From Planctomycetota bacterium (lineage in GTDB: Bacteria > Planctomycetota > GCA-2746535): 64,000 nt of DNA. The notes beneath the pieces are model-generated. The model had not been told where the DNA came from. It saw nothing but the letters and a program-made list of their open reading frames with translations, and ran no database searches. Made by a program: the position numbers and the translations under genes. Below are positions 8,610-18,514 of the stretch, piece after piece (positions within the stretch are counted from its first letter, which is position 1; every line of letters starts with the position of its first letter). The stretch is from positions 186,001-250,000 of the forward strand of contig NVWA01000001.1 of assembly GCA_002746535.1 (NCBI GenBank). Direction: 5' to 3'.

Positions 8610-9028
8610 TTACTCTTGGATCAGTTTCATATAGGCTTTGATCATTAAAATACTTTCAGGAACATCGTCTATAACTTCCCCTTTAATTATGTAACCCATA
8701 ATATTATAGTTGTAAGCATCTTGCTTGTCTTTCACATCGTCAGATGTTGTCATGACTAAGATAATGATTTTTTTATTCTTGGGATCTTCTCTTAATTTAC
8801 TTAGAAATTCTATTCCATTCATAACGGTCATGTTTCAATCTAGTAGCACAATTATGGTTTTTTTTAAATACTCTCCTTCTTTTGTCTTTAAAAAATTAAT
8901 CGCCTCTAAGCCATTTTCTGCTTCAATAAGGGGGTTGGTTGTATTTTCTTTTGCAAATGAACGTCGTACAGCTTCTCTGTCAACATCATCTACAATTAAA
9001 AATGAATTATTTTCTTTTCTTCCATCAT
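8610..9028 (-). pseudogene. Broken Rcp1-type response regulator
   Basis: A decayed paralogue of the intact receiver gene at 9831-10259. Read on the minus strand from ATGATG at 9028-9023, the frame fails after about 10 codons because a T run is one base shorter than in the intact copy. Further on, in the correct frame, the codon after the phospho-acceptor Asp (VLLD) is TGA where the intact gene has TTA. There is also a 6-nt in-frame loss in the acidic-pocket region and loss of one codon (Pro) before IIVLLD. The remainder still reads NGIEFLSKLRED to the end, including MTTSDD and YIIKGE. Two independent disabling lesions make a sequencing error unlikely as the whole explanation. Confidence 0.85.
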
Positions 9029-9243
9029 TGAGCTCAATAACGTAAGTGTTTTTAGCATACCTAGTAATCAATTAATTAAAAAGTAAATTGATTTTTTTAT
9101 TTATTAAAAATAGATGGGTACTTACTTTAAATTGATTGATAATTAACTATATCTTTATTTATTACTACAAAAGTAGAGGACAATTATAAATTATTTATTA
9201 TCAAGATAGTTCTGTATTAATGCAATTTCTTAGGATTTTTATT

Positions 9244-9609
9244 TTGAATATTTTAATTATTGATGACGAAAAAGATTTCACAGATTGTCTAAGGTCACAC
9301 TTAAGACTACAACACGATACATGTATTTTTAATGATTCCATTGAAGCATTAGAACACTTTGAGGCCTATCAGGATTACGATATTGTGATTATAGACTATA
9401 TCATGCCAAAGCTTAATGGAGACGAGTTTATTGAGAGAATTTGTGAGATTAAACCATTTCAAAATATTATTATTTCATCGGGTGATATCAATAAATCTGA
9501 TTTAAATAAGATTAAAAAATATAATAATTCAATTAAGATGATTACAAAGCCGTTTGATCTTTCTGATTTAGATGAACTTTTATTCTCTTTTAATGCCAAG
9601 TCTACGTAG
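9244..9609 (+). CDS. Single-domain response regulator
   Basis: A receiver of about 121 aa. I prefer the TTG at 9244 because AGGA at 9232-9235 lies 8 nt upstream and the protein then begins MNILIIDDEKDF. An ATG at 9220 has no visible ribosome binding site and would add eight residues. Phospho-acceptor Asp is in IIDYIMP, Ser in IIISSGD and Lys in ITKPFDLSDL. The last few residues (FNAKST) appear to come from an out-of-frame junction with the duplicated receiver remnant that follows. No output domain; its kinase is unknown. Confidence 0.82.
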   Translation: MNILIIDDEKDFTDCLRSHLRLQHDTCIFNDSIEALEHFEAYQDYDIVIIDYIMPKLNGDEFIERICEIKPFQNIIISSGDINKSDLNKIKKYNNSIKMITKPFDLSDLDELLFSFNAKST

Positions 9610-9757
9610 TGATGAGCGAATAGATAAAATGTTAGAAATAAAAACTGACCAACGTTTTATTGTTATTTCTTGATTTTTTAAATCTGAAATTGCTGACACA
9701 TTAAAAAAGTATGGGGGACGAATGATTGATAAGTCTGTGGACCTATCAGATTTCTAA
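9593..9757 (+). pseudogene. Remnant of a duplicated response regulator (C-terminal half)
   Basis: In the +2-shifted frame relative to the preceding receiver, bases 9593-9757 read MPSLRSDERIDKMLEIK, later IADTLKKYGGRMIDKSVDLSDF and a stop. This lines up with the C-terminal half of the gene just upstream (MPKLNGDEFIERICEIK ... KKYNNSIKMITKPFDLSDL). One internal TGA (9671-9673) interrupts it, and the Pro of the KP motif is Ser. The fragment starts exactly at the conserved MP that follows the phospho-acceptor region. It is therefore a partial duplication or deletion remnant and not a working gene. Confidence 0.75.
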
Positions 9758-9830
9758 ATATCATTGCATGCGCCTAACTTATTGGGTGCCGGAATATTTT
9801 CCTGAGTGGATGATTAATATGGATCCTCGA

Positions 9831-10259
9831 CTACTCATTAATTAGTTTCATATATGCTTTTATAATAGAAATGCTTTCAGGGACATCATCAATCACCTTT
9901 CCTTTTACTATGTAACCAGCAATATTATAGTCATAAGCTTTTTGTTTGTCTCTAATGTCATCTGATGTCGTCATTACAAGTACGATGACTTTTTTATTTT
10001 TTGGTTCTTCTCTTAGTTTACTTAGAAACTCAATGCCACCCATTATGGGCATGTTTAAGTCTAGAAGTACAATGATTGGGTTCTTCTCTAAATATTCTCC
10101 GTCTTTTGTCTTTAAAAAATTTATCGCTTCTAAACCATTTTCTGCTTCAATTAATGGGTTTGTAATATTTTCCTTTTTAAAAGATCGTCTGATGAATTCT
10201 CTATCAACCTCATCATCATCAACGATTAAAAAGTGAATTATTTTATTTTCGTCCATCAT
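9831..10259 (-). CDS. Rcp1-type single-domain response regulator
   Basis: A 142-aa receiver of the Rcp1-like subfamily, recognisable from NPLIEAENGLEAINFL, IIVLLDLNMPIMGG and VLVMTTSDD. Phospho-acceptor Asp is in VLLDLNMP and the conserved Lys in YIVKGK, where Gly replaces the usual Pro after Lys. Members of this subfamily often receive phosphate from phytochrome-like or PAS/GAF kinases; none is encoded next to it. The start is MMDENK, with the second ATG equally possible. It is the intact counterpart of the pseudogene at 8610-9028. Confidence 0.88.
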   Translation of the reverse strand: MMDENKIIHFLIVDDDEVDREFIRRSFKKENITNPLIEAENGLEAINFLKTKDGEYLEKNPIIVLLDLNMPIMGGIEFLSKLREEPKNKKVIVLVMTTSDDIRDKQKAYDYNIAGYIVKGKVIDDVPESISIIKAYMKLINE

Positions 10260-10486
10260 TGTGCTTCATAAAAGATTCTAATTATTAGTATATACCTTGA
10301 TTAATTAAACTTCAAATAAATTAAGTAGATTTATTAAATCACAAATTAATTGAATATGTTGATGTTTTAATCAAATAACATTTTCATGACGGATAAATTT
10401 CAAATTAATAGTTGTTTTTGACGTGTTTATGAGTGATTATATGAATATGCAGAAATCTGATTTCTAAAATTTAAAGGAGAGTTAAT

Positions 10487-11278
10487 ATGAAAATTAAGAT
10501 TAGTCTATTATTGGTATTTTTATTCATTTTAAGTGTAGGTGCATTTAAAGAAAATCTAAATGCAGAGGAATATTCTCAAGACGAATTGAAAAATATCTCT
10601 TTTAATGTTACAGCTTTGTTTAGGGCTTATCGAAAAACAATTTCTTCAAACAAAGGAGCTATTCATACTCCTAAAAAATATTTTGAAAATGTAGAAGGGC
10701 GTTTAGGTATTATGCATAAAAATGCCAAGCAACATTATAGAGTAATGACAAAAAAAAGTTTAAAGGAAGATGGCATTGAAGGCAAGATCGTCAAAGATTT
10801 GCAGCAAGCTGTGGATAAAGTTATACGTTTGGCAGCGAGTGGTAAATTGGGCTTGGCGTGGAAAGGAAAAAATGATTATGTTAAGAAATGGGATGGAAAG
10901 CTATTGCCAGCACGTTTTGCTGCTTATGTAGCGGAAGAGTTCAATAAAAATTCAAAAGAGGGAGTAAAGATAAAACTAACAACTTCAAAACAACTTCTTG
11001 TAAATGAAAATAATGCCCCTGATGAATGGGAATCAAAAATAATTGAGGATAAATTAATCTCTTCGAAATCTTATACTGGTAAACCAATTGGCGAAGATCT
11101 AGGGAAATCATACCGCTACATATTACCTGAATTCTATGCTCCGTCTTGCATTAAATGTCATGGTACAAATGAGGGTCAAGAAGGACTGAAAATTCATCCT
11201 AGCAAGCTTAAAAGAAAAATAGGGGACTTTGCCGGTGCCATTAGTGTTTTTTTAGATAAAACGAAACTAAAAAAATAA
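10487..11278 (+). CDS. Exported DUF3365 (Tll0287-like) c-type heme protein
   Basis: The 263-aa protein begins with a signal peptide (ISLLLVFLFILSVGAF), so it acts in the periplasm. The body is a DUF3365/Tll0287-like domain, a PAS-related fold, and near residue 222 it carries one c-type heme motif, CIKCH, followed by GTNEGQEG. Proteins of this family are thought to be heme-based redox or gas sensors, sometimes fused to receptors. Here the gene stands alone, with GGAG about 8 nt before the ATG. It is 53 nt upstream of a chemoreceptor on the same strand, which suggests that the two form one sensing unit. There is no transmembrane segment beyond the signal. Confidence 0.85.
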   Translation: MKIKISLLLVFLFILSVGAFKENLNAEEYSQDELKNISFNVTALFRAYRKTISSNKGAIHTPKKYFENVEGRLGIMHKNAKQHYRVMTKKSLKEDGIEGKIVKDLQQAVDKVIRLAASGKLGLAWKGKNDYVKKWDGKLLPARFAAYVAEEFNKNSKEGVKIKLTTSKQLLVNENNAPDEWESKIIEDKLISSKSYTGKPIGEDLGKSYRYILPEFYAPSCIKCHGTNEGQEGLKIHPSKLKRKIGDFAGAISVFLDKTKLKK

Positions 11279-11331
11279 TTGATTTGAAGTTTCAGATATA
11301 ATTTAATCATATTGTTGAGGGTAGATGCACA

Positions 11332-13491
11332 ATGAATAATTTGAAAATTAGAACTAAAATTATTCTAGTGATCTCAATGATTCTTTCCACATTTCTTGCA
11401 TCAACTTACATTACTGATACCTACACCCAAAAAAACAACAAATTAACCAATATGCTTATGACTAAAACTGTTAAGCATACACAGCATATATTAATGATGG
11501 AAAGTAATATCAAAGGTTCATTGGCTGCACTTCGCGGTTGGATGTTGTTAGAAAACAATGATTTTAAATTAAACAAAAAAAAGGCATGGGATTCAATCAA
11601 ATTTTTATTAAATCAATTGATGCTATTTGAAAATGCACCTACACTAAAAAACAATAAAAAGGGTGAATTAGATTTTGGAAAAACAAAAGATCTGATCTTT
11701 TTGATTACCAAAAATAAAAATTTAACTGAAAAAGATTTAGTAATTAATTATGACTCTGATTCAAATATAAAGATTCTAAATATTTTAAGATACTATCTGG
11801 CTACACTTGAAGGTATTCAACGAACTATTGAGGAAGAGGTGCATGGTGATTTTAACACTCCATCAATTCACACATTTTTTAATGAATTCGTTCCAATTAC
11901 CCTTGAATTAGACAATGCTTTTAAAAATATTCAAATTGACGAGTTGAAACGAGAAACCTATGAAGGTAAAGAGAAGCTTCTTGCAAATATTGGATTATTG
12001 AGACTTTCATTTGTTCATTTAAATGATGATTTAAGGGCATATTTGATTACTGGTAAAATTAGTTTTGTGAAAAAAATTGATGTAGCAAACAAAGAAATTA
12101 AAAAATATAGAGAGGTGATAAAAAATGAAAAAATATTATTAAGCAAAACTTCGCTAGAGCAGTGGTCAACAGCCAATGACTTGTATGCATATAATCAGGA
12201 AATGCCATCTACCTTAATTAAAGAGAGGTCTCTTGATGAATGGAATTTATCATATGACTTAATGAAGAATAAAGCCTTTTTAATTAATAAAAACATTCAA
12301 GAAATAATGGCTAATCTAGTAAAAGTTCAAAAAATTAAAATGGAGCAAGATGTAAAAGAAGTGGCAAATTCTTCTAGCAAGTTATTAACAATAGTTACGA
12401 GGATGTTTTATGCCGTTGTGTTAATTGGTTTTGTCTTAACGGTATTTTTAGTAAGATCAATAACGAAGCCTTTAAAGATTGCTGAGAAATCAATTAACTT
12501 AATAGCTCAAGGGGATTTTACAATCCAAATACCAATTAAATCGAAAGATGAAATTGGACTACTGGCAGCATCTATGAATATTATGAGCAAAAACTTGAAT
12601 CATATATTTAAAGAAATTGGTCAAGTTATTGGCACATTAGATTTATCTTCAACGAATTTATCTAAGGTTTCCCTTCAGATTAATAACAATTCTAAAACGG
12701 CAGCGGAGAAATCTAATAATGTAGCCATAGCGACAGAAGATATGAATTCCAATATGGCTTCAATTGCTTCTACCACTGAAGAGTCTACTGCAAATATACA
12801 TACCATGGCATCAGCTATTGAAGAGATGACTTCAACAATTCAAGAAATTGCCATTAATACTTCGCGAGGTAATGATACGACTATTAATGCTGTTGGGAAA
12901 GCAAATGAAATCTCAATAAAAATTAATAATTTAGGAATAGCGACATCAAAGATTAATTCTGTAGTTGCAACAATTTCAAATATTTCTAAGCAGACTAATT
13001 TGCTTGCTTTAAATGCAACAATTGAGGCCACTAGAGCTGGCGAAGCGGGATTAGGGTTTGCAGTTGTAGCAAAAGAAGTTAAAGAATTGGCTCAACAAAC
13101 AAATGAAGCAACTGTTGAAATAAGAAAATCGATAGAAGATATTCAGATTACTACTGCTGATTCTATTTCTGGTATAAAATCAATTGTTGATATAATCAAT
13201 GAGATCAATGAAATTGTTAGTTCAGTTGCATCTGCTATAGAAGAGCAGTCAATTACTACTCAAGAAATATCAAAGAATGTTAGTCAAGCCTCCAGTGGAA
13301 TTAAAGAAATAAGCGACAATATTTCTCTTTCTTCAATCACAACAGAAAAAATTGCTAAAGAAGTCTCAGAATTAAGTGTTTTGGCTCAAACGGCTAGTAG
13401 CAGTAGTAGCAAAGTTAATGATAATTCCACAGAGTTATCAAATCTTGCGGAAAACCTAAATAATATGGTTAGTAAATTTAAAGTTGATTGA
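11332..13491 (+). CDS. Methyl-accepting chemotaxis protein
   Basis: A 719-aa transmembrane chemoreceptor. TM1 is near residues 8-27 ([15 protein letters not shown]). A long periplasmic part of about 325 residues follows, mostly helical like 4-helix-bundle receptors. TM2 is near 360-375 ([16 protein letters not shown]), then HAMP, then the cytoplasmic signalling rod. The hairpin tip is well conserved: [20 protein letters not shown] followed by [17 protein letters not shown]. There is no C-terminal CheR/CheB tethering pentapeptide. It probably signals to the CheA/CheW proteins encoded 3-10 kb upstream, and may be paired with the heme protein just before it. Confidence 0.93.
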   Translation: MNNLKIRTKIILVISMILSTFLASTYITDTYTQKNNKLTNMLMTKTVKHTQHILMMESNIKGSLAALRGWMLLENNDFKLNKKKAWDSIKFLLNQLMLFENAPTLKNNKKGELDFGKTKDLIFLITKNKNLTEKDLVINYDSDSNIKILNILRYYLATLEGIQRTIEEEVHGDFNTPSIHTFFNEFVPITLELDNAFKNIQIDELKRETYEGKEKLLANIGLLRLSFVHLNDDLRAYLITGKISFVKKIDVANKEIKKYREVIKNEKILLSKTSLEQWSTANDLYAYNQEMPSTLIKERSLDEWNLSYDLMKNKAFLINKNIQEIMANLVKVQKIKMEQDVKEVANSSSKLLTIVTRMFYAVVLIGFVLTVFLVRSITKPLKIAEKSINLIAQGDFTIQIPIKSKDEIGLLAASMNIMSKNLNHIFKEIGQVIGTLDLSSTNLSKVSLQINNNSKTAAEKSNNVAIATEDMNSNMASIASTTEESTANIHTMASAIEEMTSTIQEIAINTSRGNDTTINAVGKANEISIKINNLGIATSKINSVVATISNISKQTNLLALNATIEATRAGEAGLGFAVVAKEVKELAQQTNEATVEIRKSIEDIQITTADSISGIKSIVDIINEINEIVSSVASAIEEQSITTQEISKNVSQASSGIKEISDNISLSSITTEKIAKEVSELSVLAQTASSSSSKVNDNSTELSNLAENLNNMVSKFKVD

Positions 13492-13549
13492 GTTAACCAT
13501 TGTTGCTGTCAATAATGGCAATAGAGAAACATATTCTCATAAATTTGGC

Positions 13550-13572
13550 GGTTAGTAGGTGAAGTACTAACC
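13550..13572 (+). terminator. Stem-loop after the chemoreceptor gene
   Basis: A perfect 8-bp stem, GGTTAGTA paired with TACTAACC, with a 7-nt loop, lies 58 nt after the receptor stop. The following bases are T-rich but not a clean T tract, so it is a weak terminator candidate. Confidence 0.4.
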
Positions 13573-13715
13573 TATTCTACACCAATTTATACTCATTAAA
13601 ATCATGGTGAGCTTGTTTCATCCTCGGGTAATTTTTGATATAATAGTTATAGTTGTTATACTGTATTATGGATTGACATAATTGTTCATCATCTAATTTA
13701 TTAATGAGAGTTGTG

Positions 13716-14102
13716 ATGAAAATATTAATAGTAGAAGATAATTTTGTATGTAGAAATTTATTATTAAATATGATGTGTCGGTACGGCGAATGCCATGTTG
13801 CCATTAATGGTCAAGAGGCTGTTGATGCTTTTAAAGATTCTATTGATGAGGAATACGATTTAATATGTCTTGATATTAAAATGCCTGTTAAGTCTGGTAT
13901 GGAAGCTTTGAAAGAAATTCGAGAATATGAATTAAGAAAAGAACTAAAGTCTTTTAAATATGTGAAAATTATCATGACGACAATCTTAGATGATGATAAA
14001 AATATTATTGGTGCCTTCAAAGAACAATGTGATGGCTATTTGGTAAAGCCTATTTCATCAGATAAAGTTACAGAATTATTGACTTCTCTAGAGCTTATTT
14101 AA
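13716..14102 (+). CDS. Single-domain response regulator
   Basis: A receiver of about 128 aa starting MKILIVEDNFVCRN. An ATG four codons upstream (13704) is possible, but GAGAG just before 13716 and the usual receiver start favour the second. Phospho-acceptor Asp is in ICLDIKMP, Thr in IIMTTI and Lys in LVKPIS. A lengthened alpha-4 region (REYELRKELKSFKY) is typical of receivers linked to HPt/chemotaxis kinases. No output domain. It converges on the hybrid kinase gene downstream, which is on the other strand. Confidence 0.87.
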   Translation: MKILIVEDNFVCRNLLLNMMCRYGECHVAINGQEAVDAFKDSIDEEYDLICLDIKMPVKSGMEALKEIREYELRKELKSFKYVKIIMTTILDDDKNIIGAFKEQCDGYLVKPISSDKVTELLTSLELI

Positions 14103-14157
14103 ATCCATTGATTGCGTGAATCATTACTACTATTTTCAAAACTTAAATGTGGACAAA

Positions 14158-16593
14158 TTAAGATGGATTGTTAAAGGTTTCTGAGATTATTCGTGCAATT
14201 TCAGCAGACAATATTTTTTTCTTGATGGGTTTTGATACAAACCCATTCATACCTGCATTTTTGCAATTGTCTTTATCAGTTTTGAACGCATTTGCTGTCA
14301 TGGCTATAATGGGGGTTTGATTGCCACTTTCACGAATCTTCATTGTGGCATCAATACCATTCATTTCAGGCATCTGCATGTCCATGAATATTAAATCATA
14401 TTTGTGAGAAGTTGCCATTTGAACTGCAATTAATCCATTTTTTGCTAACGATACAATATGACCCATGCCTTCTAAAATTTTTATTTGTAGCTTTTGATTG
14501 ATAATATTATCTTCTGCCATTAGGCAGTCTAAGGCTTTTATGTCTTGTTCAATAATTATGGAAGCTGTTGGGAGATTGTTGTTTGAATTGGGTAGATGCT
14601 TTTTAAACATATGCTTAATCATACTGATCATCGTAGATGTGCGTACAGGTTTGATTAAATAACCATTAAAGCCTTCTGTTTTAATATGATTGATTATGTT
14701 TGGTCGCATATCTGATGAGATCGCGACTGTTTTGGCTTCTTTATTTTTTGATTTTTTAATATGATTGATAATGCTGAAACCATCGGTTTCAGGAATCAAT
14801 AATTCTATAAAAAAAATATCAAAAAATTCATTGTTAATTTTTTCAATTGCTTCTTGTGTGTTAAATGCCGTTGAGGTAATTAGTCCAGCTTTATTAGTGA
14901 TTGCTGTTAGAATATTTGCAGCGGCTTCATTGTCATCGATGATTAATATCTTTTTACCGAATAGTTCACCTTTTAATTGAAGAGGGGATGTAATCTCTGA
15001 TTTACCTTTTAGAAATGGTATTTCAATTGAAAAGCTAGAGCCAATCCCTTCTTTTGAAGTGACTGAAATTTTTCCACCCATGGCTTCTGCAAAGAGTTTG
15101 GTAATACATAAACCTAAACCAGTACCCCCGTATTTTCTTGTTGTAGATCCATCAGCTTGTGTAAAGGGTTGGAATATAATTTCTAATTGCTCTTCTTTCA
15201 TGCCAATGCCACTATCATGGACTGTTATTTTTAGATTTTGTACTGTTTCGGTTTCAGATACCACAGAGATGGTTGTGATAATCTCACCTTGTTGAGTGAA
15301 TTTGGCTGCATTGCTTAGTAGGTTAATAATTATTTGTCTTAACTTTGTCGGATCACCAATTACCGTTGTGCAAAATTTTTCGATATCAATTAATAATTCA
15401 ATGGGTGATTTTAATAATTTTGGGGCGATAATTTCATTGGCCGAATAAATGAGATCTTCAATATTAAATTCAATTTTTTCTAATTCAATTTTTCCAGCTT
15501 CTATTTTTGATAAATCAAGAATGTCATTAATAAGATCTAATAATGCATCAGCACTATTTTGAATGGTTTTAACAGATTCACTTTGAGAGTATGTCAGATC
15601 AGTTTCTGATAAAATTTCGGCAAACCCTATGATCCCGTTCATTGGTGTCCTGATTTCATGAGACATATTGGCTAAGAATTCAGATTTGTATTTATTTGCT
15701 AGTGAGAGCTCTTTGGCTACATTTTCAGCTTTATGTTGAGATTTTTCAATTTCAGATTTTTGTTTTTCCAATTTTGTTTGTTTCTTTTGAAGATCAATAT
15801 TTAGAAGATTGAGATCATTTGTTTTCAGTTTTACTTTTTCGTCAAGATTTTCAAAACTGTCTTTTAAGGAAATTCGCATTTGCTCAAATGTTTTTTGTAA
15901 TTCACCTAGTTCATCATTTCTGTTTACAATGATAGAAGTATCCAAATTACCATCGCTCAAAGATTTAGAACTTGTTACTAGAAGACCGATTGATTTGATT
16001 GTAAAAATGATTGTGAAAATAATCGTAATTACAGAAAAGATTAAAATAAACCCTACCAAAGAAAATACATTTTCAAAATCTTCGGTTTTATTACGAATAT
16101 CTCTTAAATCTTTTGATATTTGATTTTCCATTGATTGATGAAAACTTTTAATATTTTTTAATAGCCTAGAAGTTATGGGGCCAATGTGTAAAGTATTGTA
16201 GTCAACTTCTTTCTTCTCTATGATTAAGGTTCTTAAGGTTTGCAGCCCAATATTGGAGTATTTAATGTAATCCTGACCAATGGAATCCAATTGTTCACTT
16301 TTAATTTCTTTTGATATCTCTTGAAGGATTTTATTAAACTCTATTTGATTATTTTTCAGTAAGTCAATATTTTTTTCATCACCAAAGTCAATCCCATCTA
16401 TGATTAATTCTTTGGTTGACTGCACTAGAATTACTAAGCGAGAGCTTTTTTGTAAAGCGGGGTAGGTATGTTCAGATATTGCTTCAGAACTATTTTTAAT
16501 TTGATGACTACCAAATAGACCATAAATAATGGATATAATACTAATTAGCAATACAAGAATTATCCCGCCAATTAGTTTTATTTTAAGGTTCAT
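14158..16593 (-). CDS. Hybrid sensor histidine kinase with two receivers, the first carrying Glu at the acceptor site
   Basis: A membrane kinase of 811 aa from the ATG at 16593, which is preceded by AAGGG 10 nt upstream; the open frame extends to 16662 without a ribosome binding site. Order: TM1 ([17 protein letters not shown]), a periplasmic helical sensor, TM2 near residues 185-205, HAMP, coiled coil, HisKA ([15 protein letters not shown]), HATPase ([21 protein letters not shown]), REC1 and REC2. REC1 keeps the acidic pair (LIIDDNE) and Lys (LIKPV) but has Glu597 in FFIELLIP where the acceptor Asp should be. REC2 is normal (FMDMQMP, VSKPI). No HPt is present, so phosphate must leave to a separate protein. 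Confidence 0.9.
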   Translation of the reverse strand: MNLKIKLIGGIILVLLISIISIIYGLFGSHQIKNSSEAISEHTYPALQKSSRLVILVQSTKELIIDGIDFGDEKNIDLLKNNQIEFNKILQEISKEIKSEQLDSIGQDYIKYSNIGLQTLRTLIIEKKEVDYNTLHIGPITSRLLKNIKSFHQSMENQISKDLRDIRNKTEDFENVFSLVGFILIFSVITIIFTIIFTIKSIGLLVTSSKSLSDGNLDTSIIVNRNDELGELQKTFEQMRISLKDSFENLDEKVKLKTNDLNLLNIDLQKKQTKLEKQKSEIEKSQHKAENVAKELSLANKYKSEFLANMSHEIRTPMNGIIGFAEILSETDLTYSQSESVKTIQNSADALLDLINDILDLSKIEAGKIELEKIEFNIEDLIYSANEIIAPKLLKSPIELLIDIEKFCTTVIGDPTKLRQIIINLLSNAAKFTQQGEIITTISVVSETETVQNLKITVHDSGIGMKEEQLEIIFQPFTQADGSTTRKYGGTGLGLCITKLFAEAMGGKISVTSKEGIGSSFSIEIPFLKGKSEITSPLQLKGELFGKKILIIDDNEAAANILTAITNKAGLITSTAFNTQEAIEKINNEFFDIFFIELLIPETDGFSIINHIKKSKNKEAKTVAISSDMRPNIINHIKTEGFNGYLIKPVRTSTMISMIKHMFKKHLPNSNNNLPTASIIIEQDIKALDCLMAEDNIINQKLQIKILEGMGHIVSLAKNGLIAVQMATSHKYDLIFMDMQMPEMNGIDATMKIRESGNQTPIIAMTANAFKTDKDNCKNAGMNGFVSKPIKKKILSAEIARIISETFNNPS

Positions 16594-16929
16594 TATATTA
16601 CAACCCTTATTGTATTTAATAAAAGTACTTGCAGCATATGAGTAGTCATCATAAGCTATCATACTATAGGTTATTCTCTAAAGAATAAAGAATCAAGGGA
16701 TATAATTGAAAGAGCATTAATACTTATATCATTTTAATCTTTATGAAGTAATTTTATTTTGTTACATTTTCATAAAATCATATTGCATTTATAATAGTAA
16801 TAAAAATGGAAAGTAGATAATTTATTTATAGGGGTTATTTTAAAATTTCATTAGAAAAAACTGGATATGAAATTAAAATTGGTGTTTAATAAGTATATCT
16901 CGTGTTTCATTTGGTTTAAGGGTCAGGCT
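16594..16929. other. Divergent intergenic region without a gene
   Basis: About 336 AT-rich bases separate the divergent hybrid-kinase and porin genes. I see no credible small gene. It holds the candidate porin promoter at 16767-16795 and the ribosome binding sites of both flanking genes. Confidence 0.5.
16767..16795 (+). promoter_or_regulatory. Candidate sigma-70-type promoter for the porin gene
   Basis: TTTTCA at 16767-16772 and a perfect TATAAT at 16790-16795 are separated by 17 nt. The -35 box matches 4 of 6 consensus positions. In AT-rich DNA such matches arise by chance, so this rests on spacing and on its place upstream of the porin gene. Confidence 0.4.
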
Positions 16930-18036
16930 ATGAATGTTAAATTCCTCTTAATTGCAATTTTATTTATGATGCAGTGTTCTTTATTTTCTAAAGATTTGCA
17001 TCCACATGTAAAATTAAATGGTTATTCAAGCTTTGAGTTTGAGTATGAAATTAGTGATAAAGGGGACGGTGATAAGAATGGCTCTTTCGATGCAGATTCT
17101 ATAGATTTAGTTTTTAATATTTATCCCGTAAATAGACTTCGATTTGCCATTGATATTTCCTATGAGCATGGGACAGCTACTGAAGATAATCGTGGTAATG
17201 TTGCTATGGAATATGCTTTTGGTGAATACACCTATAATGAGTATCTTAAAATTAGGTTTGGAAAAATGTTTTCGCATTTTGGGATTTACAACGAAATACA
17301 TACAGCCAAAACATCCTTTTTGACATTTAAAGAACCAAAATCAACCAATAAAATAAGTAAGGTAGGAGGCGGGGACTTTTTATTTTACCCTAGATGGCAA
17401 GTTGGTTTAGCAGTGACAGGTGAATTTGATCTAGCTGATAAAGAGTTCGATTATATTCTGCAACTATCTAATGGTGATCAAGGTGATGAGGGTGGGCAAG
17501 ATACAAATCCGTTTGAGTCTGATAATAATACTCAAAAAGCATTCGGTGGTAGGTTTAGATATAATATCCTTGAAGATTTAAGATTGGGGCTTTCTTTTTA
17601 TCATGATATAGTTGAAGAATATGACGATGACTTGGATCCTAAACATGAAAATCCAACTGGCCAACATACCTCTGTATTCAGCTATGGATTTCAAGCTGAA
17701 TACCAAATCAGAAATTTGACATTTGAATTTGAATATACTGGAGGATTTGTTGATCCATCATCTGGGTCTAGTATTGATCGTTATGGTGTCACTTTATTAG
17801 GTGCCTATACGTTCAAGGATAAATATACACCTTATGTTAGGCTAGAATATTTTGACCCTAATCAGGATGTTAGTAATGATGAAGCGACCATTTTCATATG
17901 TGGTTTGAATATTGAAGTCTTACGTTGGTTTAATGTAAAAGTTGAAATCAACAGAACATGGTCAGAAGATGGAAATCTTGAGCTAAATGGCAAAAACACT
18001 ACACAATTCAATTCTTCGTTTGTGATAGGTTTTTAA
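16930..18036 (+). CDS. Exported porin-like outer-membrane beta-barrel protein
   Basis: A protein of 368 aa from the ATG at 16930, chosen because AAGGG lies just upstream and it directly precedes a signal peptide (FLLIAILFMMQCSLFSKD). The open frame itself begins at 16867 but gives an implausible N-terminus. The mature part has alternating amphipathic strands (LRFAIDISYEHG, YLKIRFGKMFSHFG, LTFEFEYTGGF) and ends in Phe (SSFVIGF), as outer-membrane barrels do. It resembles phosphate-selective porins O/P and related barrels only in general layout. The next gene, a PstS-like periplasmic protein one base downstream, supports a link to anion uptake or sensing. Substrate is unknown. Confidence 0.7.
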   Translation: MNVKFLLIAILFMMQCSLFSKDLHPHVKLNGYSSFEFEYEISDKGDGDKNGSFDADSIDLVFNIYPVNRLRFAIDISYEHGTATEDNRGNVAMEYAFGEYTYNEYLKIRFGKMFSHFGIYNEIHTAKTSFLTFKEPKSTNKISKVGGGDFLFYPRWQVGLAVTGEFDLADKEFDYILQLSNGDQGDEGGQDTNPFESDNNTQKAFGGRFRYNILEDLRLGLSFYHDIVEEYDDDLDPKHENPTGQHTSVFSYGFQAEYQIRNLTFEFEYTGGFVDPSSGSSIDRYGVTLLGAYTFKDKYTPYVRLEYFDPNQDVSNDEATIFICGLNIEVLRWFNVKVEINRTWSEDGNLELNGKNTTQFNSSFVIGF

Positions 18037-18037
18037 T

Positions 18038-18514
18038 ATGATGATTCTAAAATTAAATTCATTTTTAAAATATACTTGTATCCTGTTTGTTTTTCTATTT
18101 GGTTTTTTCAGTATTGGAGGGGCCGAATCTGAAGAGATCAAATCTGAAGAGATCAAATTAATTATTATTGTAAGTAGCGATGTTAAAATTAAAGAAATAG
18201 ATATCGCTACTTTAAATAAGATTTATAGGGGCCGAAAAACCCTTTGGAAAAATTCTAATAAAATATCGGCATATTATGTAAAAAGTGGTACGGTTACCGG
18301 CGATGCTTTTTTTAAGCTGTTAGGAGTAACGTATTCAAAATTTAATCGTTATTGGCGAAAAAAATTATTTTCAAGTGCAGGCACACCGCCATCGTCAAGG
18401 TCCAATGGCCAAAGTGTGATCGATGTCGTATCAAAAAATGAATCTTCAATAGGTGTAATTCCAGCTTCATTAAAAGATAAAATCAAAAGCTGTAAGATTA
18501 TAAAAATAAAATAA
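18038..18514 (+). CDS. Small PstS-like periplasmic substrate-binding-domain protein
   Basis: A 158-aa exported protein with N-terminal hydrophobic signal (CILFVFLFGFFSIGG). The body resembles the short, single-lobe PstS-like domain proteins: ATLNKIYRGRKTLW, FNRYWRKKLFSSAGTPP and a late SSIGVIPASL segment. It is about half the length of true PstS, so it lacks one lobe. It is coupled to the porin gene (1 nt apart) and no ABC transporter genes are near. A 15-bp tandem duplication just after the signal peptide gives the repeated SEEIK residues. Its job may be ligand capture or sensing; that is inference. Confidence 0.7.
   Translation: MMILKLNSFLKYTCILFVFLFGFFSIGGAESEEIKSEEIKLIIIVSSDVKIKEIDIATLNKIYRGRKTLWKNSNKISAYYVKSGTVTGDAFFKLLGVTYSKFNRYWRKKLFSSAGTPPSSRSNGQSVIDVVSKNESSIGVIPASLKDKIKSCKIIKIK
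18126..18155 (+). repeat. 15-bp tandem duplication inside the PstS-like gene
   Basis: The unit AATCTGAAGAGATCA occurs twice without a gap, in frame, just after the signal peptide codons. It is exact and so probably recent. Confidence 0.9.

Noticed and set aside
9768-9845. Short ORF (25 codons) starting MRLTYWVPEYFPEW after the receiver remnant
   Set aside because: Too short, no ribosome binding site, and it overlaps the 3' end of the opposite receiver gene. It may be a scrap of an older gene, but I cannot identify it.
13577-13804. Minus-strand ORF of 75 codons overlapping the receiver gene at 13716
   Set aside because: It overlaps a clear receiver start, has low-complexity Asn/Tyr composition and no recognisable domain or ribosome binding site.
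16594-16662. N-terminal extension of the hybrid kinase to 16662
   Set aside because: There is no ribosome binding site there, and the extension places an odd polar tail before the TM start; ATG 16593 has AAGGG.
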